The notes under the pieces were generated by a model. It was not told the DNA's origin. It worked only from the letters and a program-made list of their open reading frames with translations, and searched no databases. This document shows, piece by piece, positions 1 through 11,456 of a DNA stretch of 60,000 nt. The position numbers and the translations under genes were made by a program. The DNA comes from Symsagittifera roscoffensis (lineage: Eukaryota; Xenacoelomorpha; Acoela; Convolutidae), in contig NC_087064.1 of the NCBI RefSeq assembly GCF_963678635.1, positions 77,914,512 through 77,974,511 on the forward strand. The letters are read 5' to 3'. Numbering within the stretch: the first letter of the stretch is position 1; each line of letters begins with the position of its first letter.

Positions 1-1296
1 CTGGGCGAACACATAGACTACAGTGGGTACGGAGTGTTGGCATTTGCCATTGAGCAGGAAATATCCGTTGTCTCTAGAGTGAACAGCCTGAATGTTCTTC
101 GAATCCGCAATTTAGATGCAAACTTCAGCGAACGAGACGTCCGTTGCGCAGACCTGTCTATTGACCCTAAAAATATACAGTGGACTGACTATGTGCTTTG
201 CGGGTTTCGTGGAGTTGCAGAGATTATAAGCAAAGATAATAACAATGGCGACCATTTGATGAGCAGTACTCAAGGAGTCGATTTATTGGTTTCTGGCAGG
301 GTTCCTAAATCTGCAGGACTATCCAGCAGTAGTGCTTTAGTGTGTGCTTCCGCCCTTGCTTTCGCCAGCTGTTTTGGAAAAATGGATATTTCCAGGACGT
401 TTTTGGCAGATGTTTGCGCCAAATGTGAAAGATACGTGGGTACCCAAGGCGGAGGATTAGACCAAGCAACTTGTCTCCTCTCTGAAAAAGGAAAAGCTCT
501 TGCAATTGAGTTTAACCCGCTTAAATCTGAATGTGTCTCGTTGCCAGATGGTGCATGTTTTGTCGTCATGAACACATTAGTAGCGAAGAGCAAGGCAATT
601 TCTCCCGAGTATAATGATCGCGTTATGGAATGCAAGTTGGCCGCTTCAATCATTGCCAAATTGAAAATGGGCGTTGGTTTAGAATCTTGTTCTTTCCTCA
701 CACTCGGAGAAGCTCATAGGAAATTGGACGTATCACTTGATGAAATGGTGAACGTAGCCGAAAATTGCCTGCAAAAAAGAAGCTATTCAAGAGAGGAGAT
801 TGGGGAGTTATTAGACATGCCTTGGAATGAGATTGCATCACAATTTCCAAATTTTAACAAGAATTTGAAGGAATTCAAGTTGAAACAAAGGGCAATTCAC
901 GTTTACAATGAAGCGAAAAGAACAACTGAATGCATCAACTTATGCAAAAATGATGACCGAAAAATGACGTGTGAAGAAAAGCTGAAAAGAATTGGGACTT
1001 TGATGAACGAGTGCCACACAAGTTGCAGTCAGCTGTTCGAATGCAGTTGCGATGAGCTGGATCTGCTGGTCAAAGTGGGACTGGCAGCGGGTGCATACGG
1101 AGTTCAACTCTGTGGCGCAGGGTGGGGAGGCTGTGCCGTTGCGTTAGTTCCTCTGGACTCAGTTGGTGAATTCCTAAGTGAGGTGAAATGTAAATACTAC
1201 GACGTCGATGAATATCGGTCAGCTCAATTTGATCACAACTCCATGTTTGTGACATCTCCATCTGACGGTGCTTCAGTTCTCAAATGCATATCTTAG
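1..1296 (+). CDS. GALK2: N-acetylgalactosamine kinase (GALK2), 5' partial
   Basis: GHMP-family sugar kinase that phosphorylates GalNAc (and galactose at high concentration) at C1 in the cytosol, feeding amino-sugar salvage. The open frame enters at base 1 inside the first galactokinase signature (LGEHIDYSGYG), so about 45 N-terminal residues lie outside. From that point there are 431 codons before TAG. Visible motifs: the phosphate-binding loop SAGLSSSSALVCASAL (about residues 104-119), GGGLDQ with the likely catalytic Asp at residue 154 of this fragment, and the C-terminal CGAGWGGCAVALVP motif. The wording of these motifs and the C-terminal ECSCDELDLLV block match GALK2 rather than GALK1. 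No intron interrupts the 1.3 kb, unlike neighbouring MSH2. The true start cannot be seen. Confidence 0.95.
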   Translation: MGEHIDYSGYGVLAFAIEQEISVVSRVNSLNVLRIRNLDANFSERDVRCADLSIDPKNIQWTDYVLCGFRGVAEIISKDNNNGDHLMSSTQGVDLLVSGRVPKSAGLSSSSALVCASALAFASCFGKMDISRTFLADVCAKCERYVGTQGGGLDQATCLLSEKGKALAIEFNPLKSECVSLPDGACFVVMNTLVAKSKAISPEYNDRVMECKLAASIIAKLKMGVGLESCSFLTLGEAHRKLDVSLDEMVNVAENCLQKRSYSREEIGELLDMPWNEIASQFPNFNKNLKEFKLKQRAIHVYNEAKRTTECINLCKNDDRKMTCEEKLKRIGTLMNECHTSCSQLFECSCDELDLLVKVGLAAGAYGVQLCGAGWGGCAVALVPLDSVGEFLSEVKCKYYDVDEYRSAQFDHNSMFVTSPSDGASVLKCIS

Positions 1297-2083
1297 ACTG
1301 AACATACAGCGTTATCAAATCGGGTAATCGGGATATATACTTGGTAGGTTAACAACTTTTTTTGACAAAATCACTTGAATCTTTTGATTGCTTTGCTCAT
1401 AATAAAATCAAAGTTCTTAGCTTCTGCGAAAGACTTGGTACGATTGTAACCACTACGGCTAGGATGGCAATGGCCTTTGGCTGAATCTGGCCAAGACTTG
1501 TTTTTTTTGTAACACGATATATTCCGTTTCAAAAGATTGTCAGCTTACTATTTGTCTGATGTTTTGTCGGCTTAGTTGCGACTCTCTCTTGTCTTCAATT
1601 GTTTTTATTGTTATTGAAGGTGTTTTTGATTAATTCCAGTAATTTGTAAGTTGATACAAATTCTTCATTTTTTTGTTAAAAAGTTTATTTAAGCCTCAAT
1701 TGTTCGGCTGATGTTTTATCGGCTTAGCGACCTATCTTTGGGTAGTTTCAAGGGAAACAGAGAGGAGCGAAAAATTTATAAACTTTTTTTTCGGATCAAC
1801 TTTTGTCGGCTTAGTTGCAGCTCAGTAATTGTTTCTGAATACTTAATTTACGCTAGCGATTGTTTCTAGACGTGCTTTCCCAAAATTTACTTTTCAGACA
1901 AAATATGATCGTTTTTTTCTTTTGTTTCAATTTTTTTCAGACGAAATTTTGTAGTTCTTATTATTTTTGTGTTTCAATTTTTCCGACCTAGTGGCTTTCC
2001 TTTCATTTTCTCTTTTTGCAGGCTGGGACCACTTTGACTCCGGGACCAGGGTTTTTTGCTACCAGAATTTTCCTTGTGAATCA
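1297..2083. other. GALK2 3' flank, no gene seen
   Basis: AT-rich sequence with recurring T-runs and repeated short words such as GTCGGCTTAG (about 1567, 1727, 1804). No coding frame or recognisable element is seen beyond the GALK2 3' UTR. Confidence 0.5.
1401..1406 (+). terminator. GALK2 polyadenylation signal (AATAAA)
   Basis: A canonical AATAAA lies 105 bases after the GALK2 stop codon, in AT-rich sequence. It is the first such hexamer after the stop. A T-rich stretch follows at about 1500. Its use is inferred. Confidence 0.6.
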
Positions 2084-2780
2084 TCACCGATAACAAATTC
2101 CTCTCGAGCGTTCCACTAACTCACATCCTCTGTGGTCACCGATTGATGCAAAATTATGTTTGATGCTCTTCTGGGAACAAAATTGCGCTTGTTGATCACT
2201 TTTCAATTCCGAATCCTTATTGTTGCGAACATGAGGAGGAACTTTGTATTCGAGTGTTTTAGTTTTTTTCTTTTTTAGCTCAAAATCAGAGAAATAAATA
2301 ACCATTGGATTGGTTTGAGTGATATATCATGTGACAGCCCTTTCATTCGTGATTCGAACGACATTTGAAAGTTTCCGAAAAATTTTCCCTGTGTTGACAA
2401 TATCTGTTTGAAGTGTTTGATTTTTCGTCTATTTTCGAGCTAGTAAAGTGATCGAGCAACTATCGTTATATATGAAAGTTAGCAATTTAGGCTCATGAGC
2501 TTGATGTTACTACGAGAATTTACTTTTAGAAGCTTTAGCACTTTTTTAAAAATATTTGAAATTTTAAGTGCAAAAAATAAAGAAGCTTTAGCAAACTTTA
2601 AAAAATTTTGAAGTTCATTGTGGTCGTTTATGCCTCATTTACTACTTTTGTACGCGCTAGTATATTTCTATTATCACGCGACGTTTAAGAAAAGACACTA
2701 TCTTGAAATAAACAAGAGGAAACTTTTTTTCTGAGAATTTGGTCAGAATATTCTATGCTACTTGCGCAGCAACCGGCTAA
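2084..2780 (-). mobile_element. Family F element, copy 1, joined to integrase-like fragment
   Basis: The part from about 2215 to 2780 matches three other places in the window (11788-13146, 56025-56636 and, reversed, 19111-20503). All share an ending like CTACTTGCGCAGCAACCGGC and the inner word GAGTGATATATCAT. On the - strand at 2305-2084 an open frame contains KHNFASIGDHRGCELVERS, which resembles the end of a Ty3/Gypsy-type integrase core. The Glu of VERS is the expected third residue of the DDE triad. It is a fragment: the zinc finger and the first two acidic residues are not found. A related frame occurs at 40653-40889. Confidence 0.65.
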
Positions 2781-3458
2781 TATTGTCTTTTTTTTGGCTA
2801 TTGTTTTGATAGTCTTCTATTCGGACTAACCACTTTGACGGAGTTTTAAAAATTAAGTATCTTTGTTATCAAATTTGAGAAGATATTTTTTCAAGTGCGA
2901 AGATTTTTCTAGAAATTTTGCATGTATGAATTTTGCCATTTTGGGATAATTATATCGCGCTAGTTCGCAATTTTTTGTTAACGCTTAGTGGGCGCTGCTA
3001 TTCAAATCTTTCCTAATTGAAGTGAGACAACTTGATTGATGCAAACGAAAATAAGTTATCCCAATGTCGAGAAAAATTGATCTATGTTGTTTTTTCTCAG
3101 TTTAACTCAATTTTGGTGACGCTCATTTAAATTCTTTGAATTCTATATCGATCACTATCGATTGATGTTTTTTATTGCAGGTGATGTGATGCTCGCATTT
3201 GCCTTTTTTGCCGATGTTATCGGTCTAGGCTTAGGCACGAGGTTCTTGGAGTCATGGCACTAGTTGGTTTAAGAAGTTGAATACTACTCTTTTAGTATAT
3301 TTCAACTAATAAAGGTAGAAGCGAGTTACATTTCTGTGTTTTTTGATCTCAGCCAATCAATCATCTGTCGCAATATCTGTTAATTGAAAATTCATTTGGT
3401 GTTTTGTTTTCTGAAGTTATTTCAAAATCAGTCACAGTCATTTGAAAATATCGCAAAA
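2781..3458. other. Intergenic stretch, nothing recognised
   Basis: AT-rich DNA without a convincing frame or repeat match. It lies between family F copy 1 and the left piece of a family A element. Confidence 0.4.
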
Positions 3459-3510
3459 TGTTTTAAGAGTCGATGAACGCAGTGAAAACTATTTTACAGG
3501 TCTCGATGCT
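3459..3510 (+). repeat. Family A element, left piece of a split copy
   Basis: TTTTAAGAGTCGATGAACGC followed by AGTGAAAACT matches the left end of family A (complete copies at 20615, 49041 and 49755). The match fades after about 50 bases, where LTR-like sequence begins. The matching right part of the element is found 5.6 kb downstream at 9150-9492, so the LTR element appears to sit inside this copy. Confidence 0.6.
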
Positions 3511-3524
3511 AATAACATGGCTAC

Positions 3525-3775
3525 AAATTAAATACATTCCTTCATCCTCGGCATAATTTTATAAAAATGAAAATTTCATCTTGATTCATCTTTGACACAG
3601 TGTAAATAGGAGCTAGCTCACTTGTGGATACTGAAGTTATGAAGAGGCGATCGGAAAACGATTGAAAAATGAATTTATGCTCATATTTTATTGACGAGAT
3701 GAGCTAAAGGATAAAGGTCGAACATCTAGCCCACGCATTCTTGAGTTAAAGATAGCCGAAACCAAACAAAATAGT
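3525..3775 (+). repeat. 5' LTR-like direct repeat
   Basis: It matches 8797-9100 in collinear order, with shared words CCTTCATCC, GACACAGTGTAAA, GCTAGCTCACTTGTGGA and GTTATGAAGAGG (the last with one change). Exact ends are unclear because of decay. Confidence 0.6.
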
Positions 3776-4004
3776 GGAAAAATCAAAGCCTTAGGAAACG
3801 AAGTATTTGGAATAAAAACAAAAAAAAACACTACAAATCAGAGTTAATCATCTCCCCCTCGTGCCTAATATTAGTACGAAACCTATGAATACAAAGAAAA
3901 GTACAAAGTTCCCAGAACTCATTTACCCATCGAGCATTAATTACTTCCACTTAAAACAGTGCCTTTTGACCGGAACTTATATACTGAATCTTAACTGACA
4001 TTCA

Positions 4005-4400
4005 TTTGACTGCTTTGAGATGGCTCACGCGCAATTCGCAATCGAACTCTTTGGAAGATACGAAAAGAGGACCTAGGGCAATTTGAACAATTGTTTCAAG
4101 GGTACATCGGAGTTGCAGGCAAACTTGTACCCCAACAAGCAAACTTCTGTAACCTTCAATAACATCTGCGAGCGACCGAAGCAAATGTGCCCGCCAGCCT
4201 TACAGCTTTGAGGGACCATTTTTGCAACCCGCGCCAACAGGAAGTGCACGTTTTTTAACTCAAACAGCTTCGGTGTTACCCGAAAGAAGATACACCAGAA
4301 AATTATCTGATGAATTTGACAAAAAAGGCTTAGACAGCCTACCCAACGCCTGATCTACTCACCAGCAGTAGCGCCAACAGATAAAGCAGCAGGTAATGCG
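4005..4400 (+). pseudogene. Gag-like remnant of the LTR element
   Basis: On the + strand a short frame reads AHAQFAIELFGRYEKR, like the capsid region of Ty3/Gypsy Gag proteins, in which a conserved aromatic residue is followed by YQKR or a similar word. The frame is interrupted within about 50 residues. Position near the 5' LTR agrees. Identification rests on a short match. Confidence 0.4.
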
Positions 4401-5639
4401 ACGATAGCGCGCTTCATCAGAGAAACGGTAAAGAGACAGAAAAGTCTCGACGCCGCCGTTAGTGATAATCAAAGTGACCAAATTAAATGGTTATTTATTA
4501 AAGAAGTGCCATGCTGGCTTCAATCTAAATGATTGAAACAGCGACCAGCAAGTACTGTGTAGCCTTGCATAAAAACAGGTGACCATCAGCGAAGTGATTC
4601 GAAATGTGGACTACCCATAGGATGGTTTCAACAAAATGAGCTAAATGTTCTCAAAAATTTTGATCAGCGCCCTTATTAAGCTGTCCATTACTCCGGAAGG
4701 GGTAGAGAAACAGCTGAACAAAGTAAACTTGACATCACATGAACCATCGTCGGCATCTCAAAATCATGGCACCTCACAGAATCAAAAACATAAAGATGTT
4801 TCTAGTACTGCATTCCGAAAAGCACAATTTGAAGGTGGTTATCTTCAAAACTATAAAACAAACCAAAATATCGGATGAGGACCAGCAAGAGGAGGTACAG
4901 GCGGACAGATCCAGAGTAATTGGCAACCATGGTTCATGGGTGGAAACAATTGCCAGGGATTCTAAGGAACCCAAATTGCAATGAGACTTCCTCACAAATT
5001 TGAGAATCAACACTACCACCAAATGCAGCAAATATAACAGTACTCCCAAATGCAACAATTACCTCAAATGCCGCAGTGCCCTCAACGCAAAAGAACCGGC
5101 ACAACCAAATCAGCAGCAGCAGGCTATGCGTATGCTAACGGCCTGGTACCCCTCATACCAACAGCAATCTGTACAATACGGGATGCAGTAGGTAGAGACA
5201 CAGAATCCCAATGGAACATTCGATCCAATGTTACACGCAGCAGAAAAGTTTTGCGACGTTTATGGAATTTTTAATCACACAGCAAGCCATGCTGGAGATG
5301 AAACCATGAGGACAAAAACAAGTTTCTCTTACTAAACGGATCCAAAAATTTTGTTGAGGCCACTAAGACTCATTCAAAAACACTAAATCGCAAATAATCC
5401 ACTCAGTCAAATCAAGTAAATCATTTAAATTGCTATCATCAACTGAAATACATGAGCATGAAAAAATCAATCTGTCTGCAGTAGTTTTTGCGGAAGGTAC
5501 CGTCCTAATGCGAACGTCTTCCAAATTTTTGAAGATGTAAAAGCTGAAAAAAAACTGTTTCGCCCCTCTCAATATAGTCAAAAGAAAAATTTTTCGAATG
5601 TTGTATTAAATCAGGTCTACAGCTTTCCCGAGTAAATGT

Positions 5640-6180
5640 GAATTAGGAACCCAAAGATTTAAATTTGTGGGCAATATAGTAACACCAAAAAGAGTGTCCC
5701 CAAAAAGCAAAAATTTTAGCCTTTAGTAGAATCAAAATGTCTCAAGATAAAGCAAGTAAGACTAACTGATTTCGTGGAACTTAATGTCTAGCTTGGGTGA
5801 CAAACTCATACCGTTCTATCGGCTTCTGAAAAAATAGACTTTGAAATAACTGACTAGCACCACAAGAGTCATGAAGTGCTAAAAAGACCAAATACAAGCA
5901 ACCATTTTGCACAATCCCGAACTGCAATATTCGATTCTTTGCGATGCCAGCTACCACGGGATTGGGTTTGTGCTTATGGTCAAAGACTGCGTCACAAACA
6001 ATAACGGCGGCAAAGTGAAGACATTTAAACCACTATCCTTGAGATCTCGCCTGTTTAGCAGAGCGCAACTAAATTTTTCTATCCACTACGGAGTTTTTAT
6101 CCTCTCATTTCGCACTTGATCACTTTTCGCACTACATTTGGGGATCATGCAAGTCACTGATCGTTAAACTTGTGACAGAA
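5640..6180 (+). pseudogene. RT connection / RNase H remnant (Gypsy-like)
   Basis: The frame at 5907-6119 encodes PELQYSILCDASYHGIGFVL, matching the first acidic motif of retrotransposon RNase H (xxxDAS..GxGxVL). It is followed by sequence equivalent to the second motif, and after a frameshift by a FAHYIWG-like word. Upstream at about 5650 the phrase KFVGNIVTPKRVSP resembles the RT connection domain. Stops and frameshifts separate the pieces. Confidence 0.7.
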
Positions 6181-7436
6181 GTCTTACTCAGTTCTTCCAG
6201 GCAAAGACGATACCAATTTCTGTGTGGAACTTCCTAGATCGCGTACTTTCCTTCAACATTATAATTGTTCGCATAATCCTGGAACATATAACTTTTTGTC
6301 CAGAATGCAAACGGACCAATCCGCATCGCTGTCGTTGAAATTGACAGACAAATTACCAGTTAGAGAAATTTATATAGACTCAAAAGCATGAGTACCTGAT
6401 GCTTCTCGCAACCTAGTTCAAAAAGTTGGAGATGCATTCTCTGAAATTGAGCAAATCGATGAAGCACTCATCGCAAACTTGCATCGATTAGGACAAGGCA
6501 TACTTAGAAAAGCGAAACGATACTGGACAATGCGACTCTCTGAAGCCGAAATGATGTGTACACCTGAGAATGACAGTTTTGAATGTAGTAGAAAATCCAG
6601 ACCCTGCAGAACTCTGCAACGACTTGAGTTATAATAACAAGCCACTTGAGAAGAATGTGGACAACAGCAGGATCCAGATATTGTACAGACATTTAGACCG
6701 TTAAAAAGTGAATGCAAGTGGAGAAAAATCAAACTTATGAAAATAGTCGTCGAAGAAAGTGTGCAAAACAGTTAAATCGACTAAGTCAAATACAAACAAA
6801 ATTGCCTATCGAAAAACTGAAAAGAGCCATCTACCGAATCCAACGTTTGCCGACAGGAGGACACATAGTGATGACAAGAATGACTGAAGATTTATTTACC
6901 CTGGCTCACAGAGTTGCTAGTAAACACCATGAAAAATTGCTTGACATGCCTCCTATTTAAAATGCGTCTGGCAAGTACCTTACTCCACCTCGGAGCTTCG
7001 ACGAGGATTTTCAAATTGAATACCGACGCACAATGGTCAGGTTGAAACAGATATGTACCACATGTGACATTCTTCCATAATACATTGTACTATTCGTCGA
7101 TTGGATGTTGTCCCAGTACAATTTTTCATGGACGAGAACTCACCAAACCTCTCGTTTCAAGTTTTCCACCAAAACACTGGAAACAGCCAGCAAAGGCTGA
7201 AGTGGACTCTGTAACGGCTTAAAAGACGCAATGTTTGAAACATTTAAAGAGACGAAAAAAAACATTGTCGCTTGATACCAGCGATACCGAGAATTTTATG
7301 GCCAAAAAGTATGAGCACAATCACAAACGCTCCATTCATTCTGCTTGCTTCTTAATCCGCTCCCACTAATCCGTCAGATAGCAGAAACAATTCGCTGCAA
7401 ATATGGATTTCTCTGTATAGAGTCGAAAGAGTTCTA

Positions 7437-7660
7437 CTAAATAGTAACTACATATTTAGAAAAATTGGAACTAAGTACAAGCAAGGTGTTCATCGAATTC
7501 GACTTCGTCCAATGGACTTCTGCACCAACCAGAAGACATTAAACCGATCGACCCGACAAACATCGAAATCGATCCATCATTAGGCGAATGCCGAAGCGAG
7601 CCAGGATTGTTCGATGATTACTTGCCGACGCGCCTCGCTCGAATATATTCAACCGCTGAC
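7437..7660 (+). pseudogene. Integrase C-terminal tail remnant (Gypsy-like)
   Basis: At about 7446-7510 the frame reads KIGTKYKQGVHRIRLRP, a typical C-terminal integrase phrase in invertebrate Ty3/Gypsy elements. After one frameshift, about 7535-7640 reads IDPSLGECRSEPGLFDD, the usual acidic tail. A stop codon lies just upstream. No integrase zinc finger or core is recognisable between 6200 and 7430. Confidence 0.7.
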
Positions 7661-8796
7661 AAATGACGACGCAGGCTGCATCATATTCTTGTAAACATCA
7701 GACTGTGGAACTCAGTTAATTAACAAGTATATAAAATAAGACCAGACCTCAACAGTTGTGATTAATTATCAGCAAAACGAATATCTGTTATTTTTATGGA
7801 TTCATTGTCACACTTGTTTTCAAAATTACCAGAACTATCGGGGCTGCCGTATTTTGATTCCAAAACGTTCGCAGGAGTAAATTTTTTCCGAGATGTCAAA
7901 GCAAAGCTATTCGATAGTCCTCACCTGAAAAAAATGAGGCAAAAGTCGCACAAATTATGAGGCTCCTCAAACCAACTTTAGCGGATAAAATGGAATGTCT
8001 TTAGTGCCCACGATAGTAACAGCATCGGACAAAAAGAATTTCCAGCAACAAGGAACACAGATCCGAGAGAAATATATAGTGCTAGCCCATGTCGACAGGG
8101 AAGCTCGCGCGCCGGACATGCCTTCGAGACGATTATCATTCTGCTCTTCAGTCGGCATTGGAAATGACCGACAACAAGAAAAGGAACAAGCATTTTACTA
8201 TCAGAACGAATTGTTCTATCTCTTGCAGTTGAAACTGAATTCACCCCAATTGATTCATTAAAACGACTGACTTTTCTCTTGACTGACAACGTGGCTCGAT
8301 AATACCATTAAGAAGAAGTTATTTGCCCAATTCCGAAAAACAGCCACTTGTTTGATGCTTCACTTTGCTTTGCATCACTTTTTTTGTCTAGCAGTTATTA
8401 AAGGCGATCTAAATTTTAGTGACAATTTATAATTCAAATTTTAGATCTTAAATGAGTTGTAAACTCAGTTTTTAAAATCTTAAGTGACATAAATACGCGT
8501 ATATCCGCGTTCCGCATTTTTTGGTTTTTTTTACGTACACAACTATTTCCAGTTTTTGAACTTCAAATGATTTAGTAGAAAAACTTCAACAAATTCAAAT
8601 AAGTAGCTAGTTCCATTGAGTGTCCAAAGTTTGAGTATCCTAGTGGATCTAAATAACTTAGTAAACCTCGCTAAATTAAGAATTGAGTTTCTTTGAAAAT
8701 ACAGTAACTTAAATTTGAAATGTTGGCGGTACAGATATCATCAAAACTGGTCGCAGCATGGCTAAAAGCCATGCTGATAAAAATTGGTATAATTGC

Positions 8797-9100
8797 TATA
8801 AAAACATACCTTCATCCTTATCTATCAAGTTTTTAAACATGATAGTCCAAATAGCTAAGTTAACCAGCATGAATTATTGCCAAATGGCATTGAAATGGTT
8901 TTCTTGATTTATTATTGACACAGTGTAAAATACGGCTAGCTCACTTGTGGAGACTAGAGTTATAAAGAGGTGACCAGAAAACCATTGAAGTATAAATTGA
9001 TGCTGACATTTTATCGAGGTGATCAACTGAAATATAAATTTTGAACATCTTGACCAAACGTCCTTAAGTTGAATATAGCCTAAACCCGCTCGCGCAAATA
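8797..9100 (+). repeat. 3' LTR-like direct repeat
   Basis: Second copy of the direct repeat starting at 3525. Just upstream (8755-8777) is a perfect 10-bp inverted repeat, CAGCATGGCT and AGCCATGCTG, around AAA. Confidence 0.6.
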
Positions 9101-9149
9101 ACATTTAATTATATAGGAACATCAACAAAACAATATGCCAGTAACTGTG

Positions 9150-9492
9150 AAACTTATTTATTTTGAGCAGATTCTCTTTTGATTTCTTCTTTAGTTCAGT
9201 TGAATTCCTTTGTTGAAAGGAAGCTCAACTCCACTATCAAACAGATGAAGTGTAAAGGTCACAAAAAACTTGATCGACTTCTTATTTCGGAAATGGAATT
9301 TGATTATAAATTTTCCTCATGGGTTATTTGTCTCAAAAAAGAATCAATCAGAAGTTTTTCTTGAAATGTACAGAGCTTTCAGACCGTATGTTTGTTTTGA
9401 AATTCGTAAGTTTTTTTTTGAAAAAGTACGTGTTGTTTCCCTCCGTTTCATTGACTCTTTTTCAACTGTCTGTTGGCCATGTTTTTACGTAT
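9150..9492 (+). repeat. Family A element, right piece of the split copy
   Basis: Contains the family A words TTGTTGAAAGGAAG, GTGTAAAGGTCAC and AACTTGATCGACTTC, and the right-end words TTCATTGACTCTTT and AACTGTCTGTTGGC (9448-9477). It continues the copy begun at 3459. Confidence 0.65.
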
Positions 9493-10701
9493 TTAGTACA
9501 GGGGATTAGCAAGTGTTACAAAAGTTTGATTTCTGTCTTAAATTGTCTTTTTTTTGCATATTAGTGGTTGATGTTAATTATATGTTATAAATATAAAGCA
9601 ATGTAGAGTTTGATCTAGAATTTGGTGCTGTAGTGCAGTATTTAAAAAAATTTGTTTACCCAGTAAAGGCTATCAATATTAATGTTTAACAAAAAAATTC
9701 TAGTTTTAACTGTTAATTAGTAGCACAGAATGATCCGATCACAGTCATTTAAGCGAAAGAGAGCAAAAGAGACGAAAAATTCTGTGCAATTACGCTTTTA
9801 ATAAGTTTCGAGTTGGATAGCTAATACCTTCCTACACAAACACTTAGTTGGTATCGTTCCCTGTGATTTTGCTGTACGGCTTTTTACACTAAAAACTTTT
9901 TACCGTGCCACAATTTTTCACCCTGACTGCAAGTTTCACAGTTACTTTGAAATTTTTCAGTCGTTTGTTATAAATGATATTGCGTATGTTGAAGAAGCAG
10001 CCTACTTTAGTTTCGAAGAAAGGGGCGCTCTTTGTTTTTTTTGAATTAGTTTTAATAACAAAATAGGTTAACGTATTTATCTCGATGAGAGTTGACTCTA
10101 ACCACATTTTGTCCTGTCGCAATTCAAAGTTAAACAAGTGAAGATGTGTAATATTTCAAACAAATGCTAAATTTTCCGTTATTAAAAGATTTCTAAACAA
10201 AGTTTTCCGGACTTCAAAGGAAAAACCTAACCGGAGAAGAATGAAGTCAATAAATTTGAAGCAAAAGAAACTTCAAAAAAAAGATATGGAATGATTTTTT
10301 ACAGTAAGAAATCACTCAGCACGTCAAAAAACAACAAAAGCTTGGCAATGTAGCATCTCAAGAGTCAATAATAATAAAAGGAACTGTTTGTCTTTTTCAC
10401 TGTTTGGCCTCTAGGAGTTAATTATTTCGCGTTGAAATTACTTCAATTTGAGCCGTCGGGAGGCTTCAGAAGAGTTGTAATTTAACTAGAAACCCCGAAC
10501 GTTTTTTTGTTATTCAGTGATTTTGATGAAGATATATCCGCTTGAAGTTCACAAAATGAACAGTTTCTACTCATAAGGTGGCGAATTAATTTGGAGGAGA
10601 CGCATGAAGATTTGTTGAATATCGGGGTAGAATGATTTGGTTCAAACTGCATGGCTTAAAAGTTATGAGGTATGATGAGGTCACAAAATGAGTTGAAATG
10701 A
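9493..10701. other. Intergenic stretch, nothing recognised
   Basis: AT-rich DNA. Short open frames exist on both strands but show no motif and no homology I recognise. Confidence 0.4.
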
Positions 10702-10709
10702 GTTGAATT

Positions 10710-11104
10710 CAGGCGCGGATTTAGGAATTTCTCGAGGGGAGGCGGTTTTTCAAAAAGATTTTGAAAATTTTGACGACCTTTTTTTGGGTCGACCAAATTG
10801 ATTTTCTGAGCTCTCCCAAACCACTATAAAGACCCTGTATTGGCCAAAATTTCTGCGCCGCAGGCAAGATTTTAAAAAACAGGCCAAAAATAGCGTTTTT
10901 GGGCACTTTTTGGAAAATTTCGACTCCACCCTCAAAATTTGTATAGATTGGCGCCAAAGGCGCCTTTAGAAAAAATTGAAGTCCAGTTAGCCAAAAATGG
11001 ATATCTCACAACAGTACAAAGGGGGGACCCTTTGGGTCGGCAGGGGCTCGAATCCCTGAGGGGGGGGGGGGGGCGTCCGCCCCCTCCCCCTAAATCCGCT
11101 ACTG
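10710..11104 (+). mobile_element. Family B hAT-type MITE, complete copy
   Basis: 395-bp element beginning CAGGCGCGGATTTAGG and ending CCTAAATCCGCTACTG, an imperfect terminal inverted repeat. It is flanked by a perfect 8-bp direct repeat GTTGAATT (10702-10709 and 11105-11112). CAG...CTG ends with an 8-bp target duplication are the hallmark of hAT transposons. There is no transposase, so it is non-autonomous. It contains a 13-base G run near 11060. Five other copies lie in MSH2 introns. Confidence 0.85.
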
Positions 11105-11112
11105 GTTGAATT

Positions 11113-11456
11113 ACAATAAAGTATGGAAGAATCGAGTGTAGTGACCTTCGCTCTCAATTGGTCTGAGCGAAAACTTCAAACCGCTTTTTTCCCGACATAA
11201 GGAAAAAAGGTTTGAAAAATCATTTGAAAATTTTGAATTATCGTTCTTATCATGTCTGAAGCGGCTTCGATAAATCGGGGCTTTGTTGATAAATCTTTAA
11301 AAGCCCGGATTCTCAAACCCCCAATCTGACGTTTGTTTACAGTGCCTTTTTTATGTTGAAATAAGACCTGAATCTTAAATGATTGGAATAAAAAGCACAT
11401 CAAATTTCTATAAAGTTTCCAGTTTCAGGTTTGAGTATTTGTTTTTTGTTATTTCT
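11113..11456 (+). promoter_or_regulatory. MSH2 upstream region and 5' UTR candidate
   Basis: No clear TATA box or initiator stands out. A good splice-acceptor sequence, TTTCCAGTTTCAG, ends at 11428, 28 bases before the ATG. It could close a 5' UTR intron or receive a trans-spliced leader, but neither can be shown here. The region starts directly after the hAT MITE, so the promoter lies within about 340 bp of a transposon or inside it. Confidence 0.35.

Larger units (their letters stand above)
3525..9100 (+). mobile_element. Decayed Ty3/Gypsy-like LTR retrotransposon
   Basis: About 5.6 kb bounded by two diverged direct repeats (3525-3775 and 8797-9100) that share blocks such as GACACAGTGTAAA and GCTAGCTCACTTGTGGA. 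Between them, in order on the + strand, are fragments resembling Gag (about 4005-4400), the reverse-transcriptase connection and RNase H (about 5640-6180), and an integrase C-terminal tail (about 7437-7660). Every region is broken by stops and frameshifts, so the element cannot be active. The order RT, RNase H, integrase is that of Ty3/Gypsy. The visible LTR divergence suggests an old insertion. Confidence 0.75.

Noticed and set aside
270-701. 143-codon antisense frame inside GALK2
   Set aside because: It is the mirror of a strongly conserved kinase frame and has no motif of its own.
11060-11075. G run as a regulatory quadruplex
   Set aside because: A single homopolymer inside a MITE; similar C run occurs in the copy at 52364, so it belongs to the element.
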